This document shows positions 44,281-55,228 of a stretch of DNA of 64,000 nt, piece by piece. Under the pieces are notes generated by a model. That model made no database searches. It saw only the letters and a program-made list of their open reading frames with translations, and was not told the origin of the DNA. The position numbers were made by a program, and so were the translations under genes. How positions within the stretch are numbered: position 1 is the stretch's first letter; every line of letters begins with the position of its first letter. The stretch covers positions 6,639,001-6,703,000 of the forward strand of contig NC_088326.1 in NCBI RefSeq assembly GCF_910592395.1. Direction: 5' to 3'. Source of the DNA: Lineus longissimus. Taxonomy: Eukaryota; Nemertea; Pilidiophora; Heteronemertea; Lineidae.

Positions 44281-45190
44281 ATTAATTCTACTATTCTGCA
44301 GGAGTAAATAATAGCCATTGATGTTGACAGCTAAAAGCACGAAAACTTTGTTGTTGATCGTCGGGGCGGATTGATATGTGGTTGTGCGTCCAAGGCGATT
44401 AGGTCATTCAGTTAGTTTGAGAAAGATCATGATCATAAAGATGCGTGTTGTGTTAATAGTTTGAACACAAATCAGAACATCACCCATCAGCTGGACTCAG
44501 ATCTGCATAAATTACGATAAATAATGAGGTCGTCGCTTCAATTTCGCAAAGAAAGTGGACTCCATTCGAAGGTTGTTTTGACCAAATTCCGTTGAACTCA
44601 TCGTTATGAGGGCATTTGAACACATTCTCGTTGATCTTTTCTATAAACGTGTGAAGTTTCGTACCAAAATTCATTACCGTAAAGGCTTCAATAAGAAAAT
44701 TTGTCACTTACAAATCATCGCTCCGGTAGAAATAAAAAGGTCGCCGCCATTTTCTTGATGATAGTTCGCCAGGTACCCTCGGCGGGAAATTTAAAGCGGG
44801 GTCATCCGGGGTCAAACAACAGTTTTGCTCACTACCGCCAACTGGTGATATAAATCCACACTAATCTATTTTATATCAAAACTTCTGTATCATGAAGACC
44901 TTTTCAACTTTATTTCAAGCTTTTATCTGCTGGAATAGAGCGTCAAAAAATTGTTTTTTCATTTACGCATTTTGCCCCCTGGGGAGCTGAATTTGAGTCG
45001 AATCGTCCAAATTTTTTTCCGTAAGCAACATTTTCTGCGGTGTTTATAAGCAAGACTAGATTTAAAGTGCCTCGGTTGCATAATTACAAAATGCCCAACT
45101 TTGTCTACAGATGGCTGGATGGAAGGATGGAAGGACGGACACCAATTGAATAGCTATTTGACTAGCTCCGCTGACTTTGTCAGCTGAGCT

Positions 45191-45590
45191 AAAAAATCAC
45201 ACTCACCCAGTCTAGAATGCGTAGACGAAATGTCTGTTGGCTCTTCCATGTAGCGGGTATCCTCCCACCTGTTCAGGTCGGGACAGATCAACGTTGAGCA
45301 ACTTGCCTAATCGGTAAAAACGCGGGAGGCAGTGCTATTACCGGAACGGTTCAGAACCGGCGATTTTCATGAAAAAATCACCCGAAAACTAAAAAAGTAA
45401 GCAACGGCTGCAAAAATAAAGTACACGTTGTTCGTTAGCAGGTTATGAAACGTAACCTAACCAAATTTCAGGTCGTTCCGTGCGGCAGTTTCGGAGATGC
45501 GTGTCGAAAACCACATCCCTCGGGTCCTGGCGATCGGCTCAGTAAAAACAATAGACCATATCCACGGAGTTGTGGATATGGTCTAACTAC
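45191..45590 (+). mobile_element. R1 repeat, copy B, right part with terminal hairpin
   Basis: Resumes at aaaaaatcacactcacccag exactly where the left part stops relative to copy C, and ends with the hairpin gaccatatccac..gtggatatggtc and taacta. Confidence 0.9.
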
Positions 45591-46013
45591 GGGTACACAA
45601 GTTTTAGTACATCAACAGCGATAATCATCAACCTTAGGTACACAAAAGTGCTCAACAATATCCCATGCATTGGATTTCAATCGAAGTCCAAACTCTCTTG
45701 CCCAAGGAGACATGCACTGTACAGAGATAAGGCGCGATTAGCTACAATGTATCATTCGTATCTAAAAGTACAGGCAACGGCCATGCATGATAACATTGTA
45801 ACTTTTTGAATGGCTAGAAAACGCCGTCGCGTCATTACGATCTCCAAAACGCGCGGACCTGGGCAAGCGCAATGGAGCGCGTAGTGGCGACTTGGAGAGT
45901 GGTCGTGACGTCACTAGCTTGGCACGGCGCGTCATCAGAGCTAACAACGTCACGTCGCGGTGAACTAAAAAACTACAGAGAATGCCATGGATTTGACGAG
46001 ATGGCTGCACTGT
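45591..46013. other. no supportable gene
   Basis: Spacer between R1 and the satellite; nothing recognised. Confidence 0.35.
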
Positions 46014-46417
46014 GGAGATCTGAGCACTTTTATGACCGCCTACCCCCCCCCCCCTCGACCGGGGCCGATTTTCGACTCGGGGATGGGCTTCACGCAAAAC
46101 GTAAAAGATGTCCCCGAGGTTTTACGACGGATTATTATGCTCAGACTACATGCCTATCACCTCCAAGTGTGCTAGACCCCTGCTGATTGGACAGTTTTCG
46201 AGATCTGAGCACTTTTATGCCCGCCTACCCCCCTCGACCGGGGCCGATTTTCGACTCGGGGATGGGCTTCACGCAAAACGTAAAAGATGTCCCCGAGGTT
46301 TTACGACGGATTATTATGCTCAGACTACATGCCTATCACCTCCAAGTGTGCTAGACCCCTGCTGATTGGACAGTTTTCGAGATCTGAGCACTTTTATGCC
46401 CGCCTACCCCTCTCGGC
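46014..46417 (+). repeat. 179-bp satellite, about 2.2 units
   Basis: Same unit as 23176-24163 (anchor gtccccgaggttttacgacg at about 46109 and 46288), with tracts of up to 13 C. Bounded by agatctgagcacttttatg at both ends. Confidence 0.95.
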
Positions 46418-46624
46418 CGGGATTTGGTCACATTTCACAAAAGGTCTACAATAGGGAAATGAACAAGTCCGTATCAACCTGTCAAGTTCAGATGCGACAA
46501 GCGCCTAGTTTTGGTGGAGCGGGTCACAAATGTATGTAGCTGAACATTCCAATCTGTTATACACCTTTCCAGAAATGGGGCGCTGAGTGTCCGAAATAGT
46601 GATGTCATAAGGGGAAACTAGGCC

Positions 46625-47130
46625 TTATGGTGGAGGGACAAAGGAGATAGTCATGGTTGACCAACACACTTGAATGCCTTTAACGACGGACAAGGGGGAA
46701 AAAGTTAGTTCCAATGCAAGCCACCAATTTCGGGAAGCATGTATAGGCCAACTGGATTCACGATAGAATCTAGGAATAGACAACGATTTTAACTCATCCA
46801 TGCTACTCAGCCATTCTGTCAAAACCGCATTCTGATCAACTGTCACCTCCGTATCCAATCCCAACCGTTCACGCCAGGAATAATTTCGCCTACGTAGTGT
46901 GCTACGGTGCCTGGTCTCGACTGGCCGTCGACAAGTTTCTCAAGTGAACGAATGTTTGTGGTAATCGAACCCTTGGCCACCTTACGTTGTTTTAATATCG
47001 CTCGTATCTCCGCGTCCTGCATAACTTTCACGGCCTGACCACGGTCGAATCCAACTCTCCGGTTCGAAGGACCAATGTCAGCCACAGGGCGTCTCCTTCC
47101 ACGCGGTTGAGCACGGGTTCTCGCTGACAA
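46625..47130 (-). pseudogene. BEL/Pao-type retrotransposon remnant
   Basis: The upstream frame (47130-46843) has AEIRAILKQRKVAKGSIT and NIRSLEKL, resembling the DUF1759 gag-like segment of BEL/Pao elements. An overlapping frame (to 46625) has TEWLSSMDELKSLSIPRFYR, resembling the Pao pol segment W...L..L..LSIPR. The central part, including protease and RT, is missing, so this is an internally deleted, frameshifted fossil. No LTRs were seen. Confidence 0.5.
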
Positions 47131-48132
47131 AATAATGCCAACGGTCCTATTACCCTTTCGTTACTGCAGGTATGTGCCATTCCTGTACTGAGCAAAATTA
47201 AGGGATTTTTTTTCTCAAGCCTGGTGCTCAATAACCAGATGAGGTAAAAACAAACTATTGGTTGCAACTAATAACCAATAAACAAAACTTTGATTTCTCA
47301 TTAGGAAAATATGCAAACTTATGCACGGTAGGACATGTGACATAATTAACATATTCTGTGACTCTATTTCAAATGATTTTATCAAAACCGCTTATAGGGC
47401 AATTACCATTAGATAAGTGGTCAAAAAACGTGCATGATATTGGTTTTCGTGGTTGTTGTGCATGTTTTAGAGTAAAACGAAATTAAAAAAGAGCAAAGTT
47501 GTATTTTTGGGGGATTTTAGTAAAAAAATTGCCAAAATTCACAGATTTTGACAAAGTGTAAACAAATTACGATAATGCAATTTTCTTGTGCATCTAAACT
47601 GTATTCTGAATGTATTTGAATGACAGAAAACGCAATCAGTTGCTAAAAATTGGAAACATGAAGAAAATTTACAAATTTCCCCCGAAAATAATTTTTTTCA
47701 GAAAAAGTAAAAATGTTCCCAGTAAACCAAAGGTCTATCCACACAGGTTGTTGTCTTGTGAAACGCATCCAGGCTCATTATACAGCCTATATAGCTGATA
47801 AATTACGATAGACTACCCCCAAGACCCCCCTTCACACATGCTCAGTTTTGCCCTTTCTCAATCGAGTAGAAGACCCCTCAAAATCGGCCGAGCCCCTACG
47901 GAAACCTACAAAACGATTTGTCATGACTTCGGCTTCAGTCCAAATGGTATTCAAATATGGCAGCACCGTATATATTAAGAAATCAATGCTTTATTGCATT
48001 TACCGCTCTGCTGCCCTACCAGTACGCTGCGGTGGGGTGTTGATCTTCTGCTCCACGGTTGGCAAGTAACGAAAGAGTTAAGCCTAAGATCCACACCTAA
48101 GGTCATGTTTTGGCCTATGCCCCTCAGAAAGA
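47131..48132. other. no supportable gene
   Basis: AT-rich sequence without recognisable coding or repeat structure. Confidence 0.4.
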
Positions 48133-48202
48133 GCGCCGTGGCCTGGTGGATATGGCATTGGTCTCGGGCCCCTGCGTCCCCGGTTCGAGTCCCACAATGG
48201 CC
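48133..48202 (+). ncRNA. tRNA-like pol III sequence (tRNA-derived SINE or tRNA relic)
   Basis: An A-box-like gtggcctggtgg (about 48138-48149) is followed 32 bases later by a perfect B box ggttcgagtcc (48182-48192), then a T5 terminator (about 48203-48207). The T-arm stem does not pair well and the acceptor is poor, so it is not a functional tRNA. No anticodon is assigned. Confidence 0.45.
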
Positions 48203-48830
48203 TTTTTGAACTTTTCTGCCATGATTTTTCTTCTAAATTTTCCGATTATGTTTCGTTATTAAAAAAAGCTGACTTTCACTCAAAAACAGACAATATCCTA
48301 CATCGTCGGTGTCATGTAAGATCCGTTCCATGACATTTCATACTCGAAATATACTAGTATACCGGTATTCAAAACTATAAGTCAGAAGTTATACTGTGGT
48401 TTCACTTTTATAACATAGTGACCTTGACTGGTCTGAAGTATAAATTCTCCCAACTGATCAGTTTTCATAGGCATTACAACATGTGTAATCACATCAGGGC
48501 AATGAAATGAATGCCAGCAGAGGTACACATTGGGTGAGGTCAAATCTCAGAGTTTACTAAGTGTTAACACAAGGTGTTAAGAAAGTGTTCCAAAACCCCG
48601 AGATTTGACCTCCTCACTTGACTCCTAGTTAACACTTTCTTAACACCGAGTTGACACTAAGTTAACACTTGGTAGACACCTAGGGAACACTTTGATCGCT
48701 CAGGTGTTCCCTTAATCTGAGGAAGTGGCCAAGTGTTAAGAAAATGCATTACAGATCGTGTACATCAGGTGTTAACCTCCTGGAGGTTAACACCTGTGAG
48801 AGGTCAATTCTCAGAGTTACAAAGGCAGCC

Positions 48831-49775
48831 ATGTTTGCGATTCCTATGTTTCAAGTTGTTGCCCTAAGACATAATAGAAGAGCAGAGAACTTTATTCGAA
48901 CGCCTGCCTACAGTGGAGAACCGATTGAGCGGCATATGAGGCTCAACCAAGAACAATTTGATCACCTTGTTGATTATTTTCATGGATGGAGGCAGGCTAA
49001 TCACAAGGGGAATGGCCAAGTCAACGCAAGTACATCTTCAAGAAGAATGAAAACTTTTTTGCACTACCTCGCTTCAGGAGGCTTTCACAGACAGGTCGGT
49101 TATGCTGTTGGTTATGCTAAGCCAACTGCAATATTACATGTGACTGAGGTTTCTGACTTTTTCTTTGACATAGCTGCGCGTCATATTTCATTCCCTGAGC
49201 AGGATGAGTTTGATCAACTGGCCCAGCCTCTGGTTGATATCGACGGAGTTGAGCGGCAAGTGATTCTTTTAATAGACGGCGTTATTGTGAAAATCCAAAA
49301 GCCTGATAGGGCTGGTGATGCGTATTACTGTGGGAGGCCGGGGAAATGTTGCGACTCCATCAACGTGCAGTACGTTGTAGATCGATTTGGCAGGGTAAGA
49401 CACGTTATAAGCGGAGTACCTGGATCGACGCACGACAAAACAGCGGCCGAGTGGTCTCGAGAATTGTTCGACTTCCTTGATCAACTTCCAGAGGAGTATG
49501 TTATGCTTGGTGATCCTGCCTACAGGAACCTGCACCGATCTGTGCTGATTACTTTTACTGGAAATAATCTTCGACAGGAACAACTAGATTTTAACAACAG
49601 ATGCACTCGACTCCGTCAAATAGTTGAGAGGTCTATCGGATGTACTGAACTGATATGGAGGATCAATCAGCTAAAAGAGAATAGGTACGCTGCGAAATAT
49701 GGCCCTGTTTTTCCATCAAAATGCACTGTAGCAACATGCGTGTTACACAACCTTGACACCAATTTCTTGGCTTGA
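48831..49775 (+). CDS. PIF/Harbinger (HARBI1-like) nuclease/transposase
   Basis: 314 residues from ATG 48831 (cagccATGT); a Met at 48744 in the TIR-proximal repeats is less likely. The N-terminal helix region LNQEQFDHLVDYFHGWR is followed by the DDE_Tnp_4 domain: first Asp in VILLIDGVIVKI (~147), second in GVPGSTHDKTAAEWS (~200), then YVMLGDPAYRN, and Glu in RQIVERSIGCTELIW (~265), ending in TVATCVLHN. The order and spacing match HARBI1-type nucleases of about 350 residues. The frame is intact, so catalytic competence is possible, but the partner Myb-like protein seems truncated. Confidence 0.9.
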   Translation: MFAIPMFQVVALRHNRRAENFIRTPAYSGEPIERHMRLNQEQFDHLVDYFHGWRQANHKGNGQVNASTSSRRMKTFLHYLASGGFHRQVGYAVGYAKPTAILHVTEVSDFFFDIAARHISFPEQDEFDQLAQPLVDIDGVERQVILLIDGVIVKIQKPDRAGDAYYCGRPGKCCDSINVQYVVDRFGRVRHVISGVPGSTHDKTAAEWSRELFDFLDQLPEEYVMLGDPAYRNLHRSVLITFTGNNLRQEQLDFNNRCTRLRQIVERSIGCTELIWRINQLKENRYAAKYGPVFPSKCTVATCVLHNLDTNFLA

Positions 49776-50233
49776 ACCATATGTGAAAGACAAAGACAAA
49801 AGTAAAATAACTGAAAATGATTGCTTATTCTTAGTATCCCCAATTTAGAAACTGAAAGAGAAGCCTACTTGGCTGTCCAATCTGTGGCATGTCACTACTT
49901 GTAAACAAATCCTGAACCAAAAATATGATGGAATAGTCATGGCTAGAACTGAAGAAACAAAATAGTCTGTTATCACACAACAATTGTACACCTCTCTGTT
50001 TTGTGGGTGTAGTATAGATCAAGCCACCACTATAAAGAGCCATCTATAAAATTAACTAAAACTAATTCCTTGCTGTTAGCGTGACAAATCGCAGTTTCTG
50101 TAACTGTTTTCATCAATAAAATGTTGTTCACTCAGCAATCATGGTAATTTATTGCATAAAAAGAGTCTTGTCTGTATGACGGGACTCGGTGCTTGAAAAA
50201 TCCGGTATTGAGCGGGCTAGTAGGGACTGTAAT

Positions 50234-50449
50234 TTAGTCGGTATCAGGTAATTGTTCAATAATGATTATTCCTCTCTCCTCCAACACAGCAGCACGGAAT
50301 AAACGAATCTCGTACACAAGTTCACGGAGCGTATCCCTGATTTCTTTCATCAAGTCACAAGTTTGCTCTTGATGTTGCACAGAAGAGTTCATGAAATCAC
50401 TTTCGTTAACCTGAACTTGGTGTCTAGGGTTCAGGTTAACACTTTTCAC
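50234..50449 (-). pseudogene. probable remnant of the Harbinger partner protein
   Basis: 71 codons, convergent to the transposase inside the same TIRs. The C-terminal coiled coil LMKEIRDTLRELVYEIRLFR resembles the tail of Myb/MADF-type Harbinger partner proteins, which carry the transposase into the nucleus and bind DNA. The DNA-binding head is absent. Assignment is inferred mostly from position. Confidence 0.4.
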
Positions 50450-50916
50450 AGAAATTACACTTGGATAATCTAGGTGTAGAGTTAACTCTGAGATTTGACC
50501 TCACCCATTGACCCATTATTGAATAGTCCTCATAGTGAATCCATTTCAATCAGCATGACCCTTCTTTCTTCATTACTGTAAAACCTTATTACCAAAGGCA
50601 AAGGCTATTTTGGAATGCGTTTCATACCGCTGACATGTTTATTTCCACATCTTTTCAACTTTTGCTGATGTCCCCTCATAACCTTATTTGATTGTTTTAA
50701 ACATGTTAAATGTCCAGTTATTCCAACATTAATCAGTCGTAATACTGGTGGTTTTTATCAACGTGTGCATGAAGCGGAACTTCTTGTGAAGTTAACCTAA
50801 AAAAACGTCTGTCATGTAGGCTTTATGATTACATAATCAAAAAATTCAAACAAGATAAAAGCAGGTGCATTGGCACCACATGTTCCTCAGAACTCATCTA
50901 ACACAGAACACTAAAC

Positions 50917-51648
50917 ATGTTGAAAATCGCTGCCTTATCCTTGCTGATCCTGGTGACAGCCATGCATCAAGGTGAAGACGATGAAGCTGATGTAGCCGCA
51001 AATGGTATGCCCGACAATAATGATGAAGAAAATGCATTTGCAGACCAACGTGTTCCCCGTCGACGCCAGAGTTATTCCATTGCGGAAAAGGTCCGTCGCC
51101 TGCTGGACTTCCATGGGTTACATCAACAGGGGAGGGTTCTTGATGCGGCAGAGTATGCACGAAATAATCACATCCCATACCAGACGTTCCGCACATGGTT
51201 GAATAATGAGGAATGGATTATTGAGCAGGACGACCAGAACCGGGGTCAACGCAGAAGAGTGAGAGAGGGCCATGGTGGTTTGTGGCCGACAGTTGAAAAC
51301 CGCGTCCTAGGACGAGTTCAGAACACGAGAGGAAGAGGATTGCCTGTCTCGCTTGCTGATATCATGATTATGGCATCGAAGAATTCGGTTACTATTGGGC
51401 AGAACTCCCTGAAAAATGGTGTATCCCAACGGATTTCATTGTTAATTTTTTTGCAGATCATAAGCCGTGCCTGGGATGAGGTAGACCCTCATTCAGCAGA
51501 ACATGCATTTGCTGTAGCAGGACTCACGGGTGAACAAGTTGTAGGCCTAAATGATTTTGTTCAAGTAGAGGGAGAAGAGCCAAATGATGACGATCTAGAG
51601 TTTTTTGACGAGCCACCTGCTACGGATGATGAATTTGAATTTGAGTAA
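50917..51648 (+). CDS. pogo-derived HTH protein lacking the DDE core
   Basis: 243 codons, unbroken. The N-terminus MLKIAALSLLILVTAMHQ is signal-like. An acidic stretch follows, then RRRQSYSIAEKVRRLLDF...YARNNHIPYQTFRTW, a psq-type HTH (~45-100), and a CENP-B/Tc5-type segment GLWPTVENRVLGRV..RGLPVSLADIMIMA (~115-155). The sequence then jumps through ISLLIFLQ to SRAWDEVDPHSAEHAFAVAG, the C-terminal helix of pogo transposases, and an acidic tail (DDDLEFFDEPPATDDEFEFE). The whole catalytic region is missing, either by deletion or because a cag acceptor at about 51455 marks an exon border. It may be a repressor-like derivative. Confidence 0.7.
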   Translation: MLKIAALSLLILVTAMHQGEDDEADVAANGMPDNNDEENAFADQRVPRRRQSYSIAEKVRRLLDFHGLHQQGRVLDAAEYARNNHIPYQTFRTWLNNEEWIIEQDDQNRGQRRRVREGHGGLWPTVENRVLGRVQNTRGRGLPVSLADIMIMASKNSVTIGQNSLKNGVSQRISLLIFLQIISRAWDEVDPHSAEHAFAVAGLTGEQVVGLNDFVQVEGEEPNDDDLEFFDEPPATDDEFEFE

Positions 51649-52019
51649 TTGATTGGTTTTTATTTCTCATTTTTCCGGGAGCAAACGGAGGAATGTTTGA
51701 CCTTGCAAGTAATTTTTTCAGAAGTACAGTATATGTAATAAAATACAGAACCAAACGAAAATAAAGTTCTACTTGGCCTATGTTCATGTTCGTAGACGGA
51801 AAAGTGTCCTATTGCCATATTTCAATGACCTAAAACCAATTTGTCTGGTGTCATAATGATTTAAGAATGAATGAATACCGTGCACGGTCATCTGAATGCC
51901 TCAGTTATCCATTATAAGAGGGCCTATGCAATACATGAAAAGAATTACCGCTACAAGTTGGGAGAATTTATACTTCAGATCAGTGAAGGTCGCTATATGT
52001 TATAAAAGTGACGCCACAG

Positions 52020-54183
52020 TAGTTCCGTACTCATAGTGAGTGCACTATGAAAATGGTACGAGAGAAATGCCGTACGAATAAAACTTGCCACGTGTGGCTA
52101 GAGATACGGGAATTGTGTGCACATGCACAAACGGATTCCTGCACTTTTAGCTTTTTAACCTCGGGATATCGGCCCTTACAAGAGCCCACTTAATATGACT
52201 CATCCTGGTATAACCAGTGGTTTTCAGTATACTCCTCTGCCTCTTGATGACCTAGGAGTGAAAACTAACACTGAATCTCAGGAATTTATTACAAGTCGGT
52301 AACCTAACAAAAAGGGTGTGATTAAATGGCAGCAGACTAACCACGAAGTAACTGACTCGAGGAGAGAAGCATCGCTGCTGCACCCAGTTCATCACTAAGA
52401 TTTAGCTGATTAACGGCACTGATGTACTGTAAAAGGACTGATAAACCATGCAAAACTACTTTCCACGAACCCATTGAGAAGCGCTTGCTTTAAACTGGAC
52501 AAATAAAGTCGTCTAAAACGGGCAATGTGAAGGTTTTCATTCAATTTTTATTCAAATTACTTTTTCTTTAAGTTACCTTTTTTATATTTTACATTTGGTC
52601 CCCTTTTGTTGCAGTTATGGCTCAGGCCCTTGTGGAGTTTCTGACTTGCTGTAATAATAGTAGGCCTAATGAGATAGCTTATATAATTAACCTGGGCCTG
52701 AGCTGTGGGTGCACATGAGGGAACCTGTTTTAGTTAGTCTTCTGCCATGCCCTTGGAGCGGTGTATTTTTTACCCAGTAAACTAGCCACGAATTGGTGAG
52801 TTATTTAAACTTGTATTTCTCAAATTATATTCTGTTCAGTTTTTTCTTAGCCAATACCTGTACATTATACCTGTTAATGATTAACAAATAAATGGTTTTC
52901 TTACAGTTTACCGAACATTAAAAAAGGAATTACGGGTCGTGTGAACTTTTCTGGCCTTGACGGCTACAGGCAAAATGTTTTTGAAGTGTGCCCTATAACG
53001 ATATTTTACTTGTTTTAGCATGGTTGATCCGAAAGGCTGTGCATCCAAATTTTGATGTGTGTTGATCACTGTACGTCTTGATGTGATGTGCCAGTTTGAT
53101 ATTTTGACATCATCCTAATGGAAGGAAATGAAATACCTATTTGCAACAAACAACGTAGCAGAGATACCTAGCTTGGTCCTTTGAATAGGCCATGGTCAGA
53201 TATTAACAAACTTCGATTGCAGGGATGATTTATAAGCCCCCCTTTAGGAGGGGCTCTTAAGATACACGTGTGTGCGGGAGTATATAATGTAAATGAATGA
53301 TGAGAAATAAAGAGAGTAACTATTGTATATCCTACAAACAATTTTTTTTGGTATTTTTCTGAATTAACTCCGTTGAGTTTACCGATTTCTCCGCGATCTT
53401 CCGGTGGTGGTTGCTATCCCATTGGTTGAAATTAATTTAAATTAATTTAAATCTTCATGGGAATTCGCTACATCATATGCCTAAGAAATTGGCCAATTAT
53501 ATCAATATTTTTATTAGAGAAATATCCGTCCTAAATAATGACAGAAAAGGGTGGTTTATTTCAATTTTGTGTCGACATGATCGAGGTCACGTGACATAAA
53601 AACAAAACAATCGCACACACCCGTCCAAAAAAGGCACTTTAAGAAAAACAAATACGTTTTTCCAGCTTAAAACCACACTGACGACTAAGTTATATTGGTC
53701 TTCTGCCCAAATCTGAAGTATCAAAATGAATCACAAACTAAAACTAGCTCTATTTAGCAAAAGTTGCGTGAAAAATTCGGATGAGCGACATACTGCACCC
53801 TAGCGGCCAAAACTACTTTCAGCCGTCTGCTCCGGTCTCTTTAGGGAGTTTTTTTCCAAATGTACGCGAATGCGTTTCCAAAGTGAATGCACGAGGACAA
53901 CCCATTTGTGTCGTATATCACTGGAAACGCCCGATTCCCGTGAATAAGGACAATCACAATGTATTACCTTACCAAAACAAAAATGTGTCGGAAGGAACTA
54001 TGGATGGTCCCAACATGGGGGTTTGGGGGGGGTTTCCCCTCCATTGCACTGGGTAAAAACGTTACGCTATCGTAGGGGGGTTCGGGGGTGCTCCCCCGAC
54101 CTTAAGGGGGGCTCACTAAGTCCTTGACTTTACATATTAGCGGGCAGTTACAGGATTTACGAAGTGAATCATGGCAATGAGCC
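52020..54183. other. no supportable gene
   Basis: About 2.1 kb without recognisable genes. G/C homopolymer-rich patch at 54015-54115. Short frames such as 53781-54056 are not supported. Confidence 0.4.
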
Positions 54184-54192
54184 AATAATAAC

Positions 54193-55219
54193 GGTAGGTG
54201 ATAAAGCTTGGAACCAGTGAAACCTTGAAACCAGTGATAAACCTTGGAATCAGTCCTAAAAATGCTTAAAAACATGAAATAATGCCATTTGAACCTAAGG
54301 TGGTTACGAATCAATATTTGGAGCTTATTTTTACATGATCATATCGGAATTTGACGGTAGTTTAGAAATCAGTCGCATATCCGATTCAATAATCTATATT
54401 TTAGAACAACCCAGTCATACCTCGCCTCCAGTGTACATTACTGATCTCCCAAATATAGGCATGCACGTCACGACACGCCCACCACACACCCATAATATGG
54501 ACCAATCAGCGCTACGGAGCGGTGTGATCATACAGGGTGATACAGAGAAGACTGACTACATCATGCAGTACCGGCTGGCACTTATCCGTAGAAACGTAGA
54601 TGAAGGTTTATTACCGAAGGTTTTAGCCGGGTTTGGAGATGAAAAATGTGAATAAATTCCTTCGCTGTGAGCGATTTCGTACATATTCATGTACACATCG
54701 AGGGATGTAGAGATATTTTCATGATGTAACCAGTTCTAAGCGGACACATTTTTTAGTGATTCCCGTGTGCATGTTTGTCATATCTACTGAGCTTTATCAG
54801 AGCATTATATATACAAATGATTCTTCTAATAAAAACGTTTTATTTTAGTATATTAGTATATGGAATACAAAACAATCACAAAAGCTTACTTTTTCTTTCA
54901 TCGAAGAGCAATAATTAGATATATGCAAATGGTGGCCCGTCATGAATATAAGTTTATTTTGTAACGACAACAACACATTTCCAATGTGCATTCAATGATG
55001 ACGTCATCCTCCACAAAAGGTTGATTCTGGAACTACTGGCAAATTGCTATCAATAAAGTCAGCTGGGACGAGATTGGCAGTTGGGAGGGTATAAATGGTG
55101 GAAGGAACGCGCCCGATTTCACGCGGAACTTGCACAGTGATTCCACGGATTAGTACAGACTATTCCAAGGTTTATCACTGGTTACATGGTTTCACTGATT
55201 CCAAGTTTTATCAACTACC
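54193..55219. mobile_element. 1-kb TIR element with 9-bp duplication, copy 2
   Basis: Collinear with 43272-44280 (ggtaggtgataaagcttgga ... gttttatcaactacc). Flanked by aataataac (54184-54192) and attaataac (55220-55228), 8 of 9 matching. Non-coding. Confidence 0.85.
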
Positions 55220-55228
55220 ATTAATAAC

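Larger units (their letters stand above)
37594..45190 (+). mobile_element. 7.6-kb composite insertion inside R1 copy B (F-like ends)
   Basis: Starts caagaggcccaagggcctgg/cgctcagctgg and ends gctgactttgtcagctgagct followed by A6; removing it restores R1 exactly. The ends resemble repeat family F. Inside are the Ulp1 transposon (38708-42768), an F copy within that, and a 1-kb element (43272-44280). Subtracting these leaves about 2.5 kb of the original F-like element. Regions 37594-38698, 42778-43262 and 44290-45190 contain no gene. Confidence 0.8.
48532..50506 (+). mobile_element. PIF/Harbinger element, 1975 bp
   Basis: Perfect 23-bp TIR ends: gggtgaggtcaaatctcaga at the left and tctgagatttgacctcaccc at the right. 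The 3-bp duplication ATT (48529-48531, 50507-50509) is as expected for Harbinger. It carries a transposase (48831-49775) and a convergent second frame (50449-50234). The left end also holds a cluster of agtgttaac/gttaacact words (48555-48800) in both orientations, possible transposase-binding sites. Confidence 0.9.
48394..52019 (+). mobile_element. pogo-type element (HTH-only), host of a nested Harbinger element
   Basis: Left end ctgtggtttcacttttataa (48394 on) is inverted at the right end ttataaaagtgacgccacag (to 52019). The similarity extends about 55 bp inward (ctgaagtataaattctccca). TA flanks both ends (48392-48393, 52020-52021). After removing the nested Harbinger element it is about 1.65 kb with one frame (50917-51648) that has pogo-type DNA-binding domains but no DDE core. 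Confidence 0.8.

Noticed and set aside
48744-48830. Earlier Met as Harbinger transposase start
   Set aside because: The extra 29 residues come from the TIR-proximal gttaacac repeats; the Met at 48831 has a better context.
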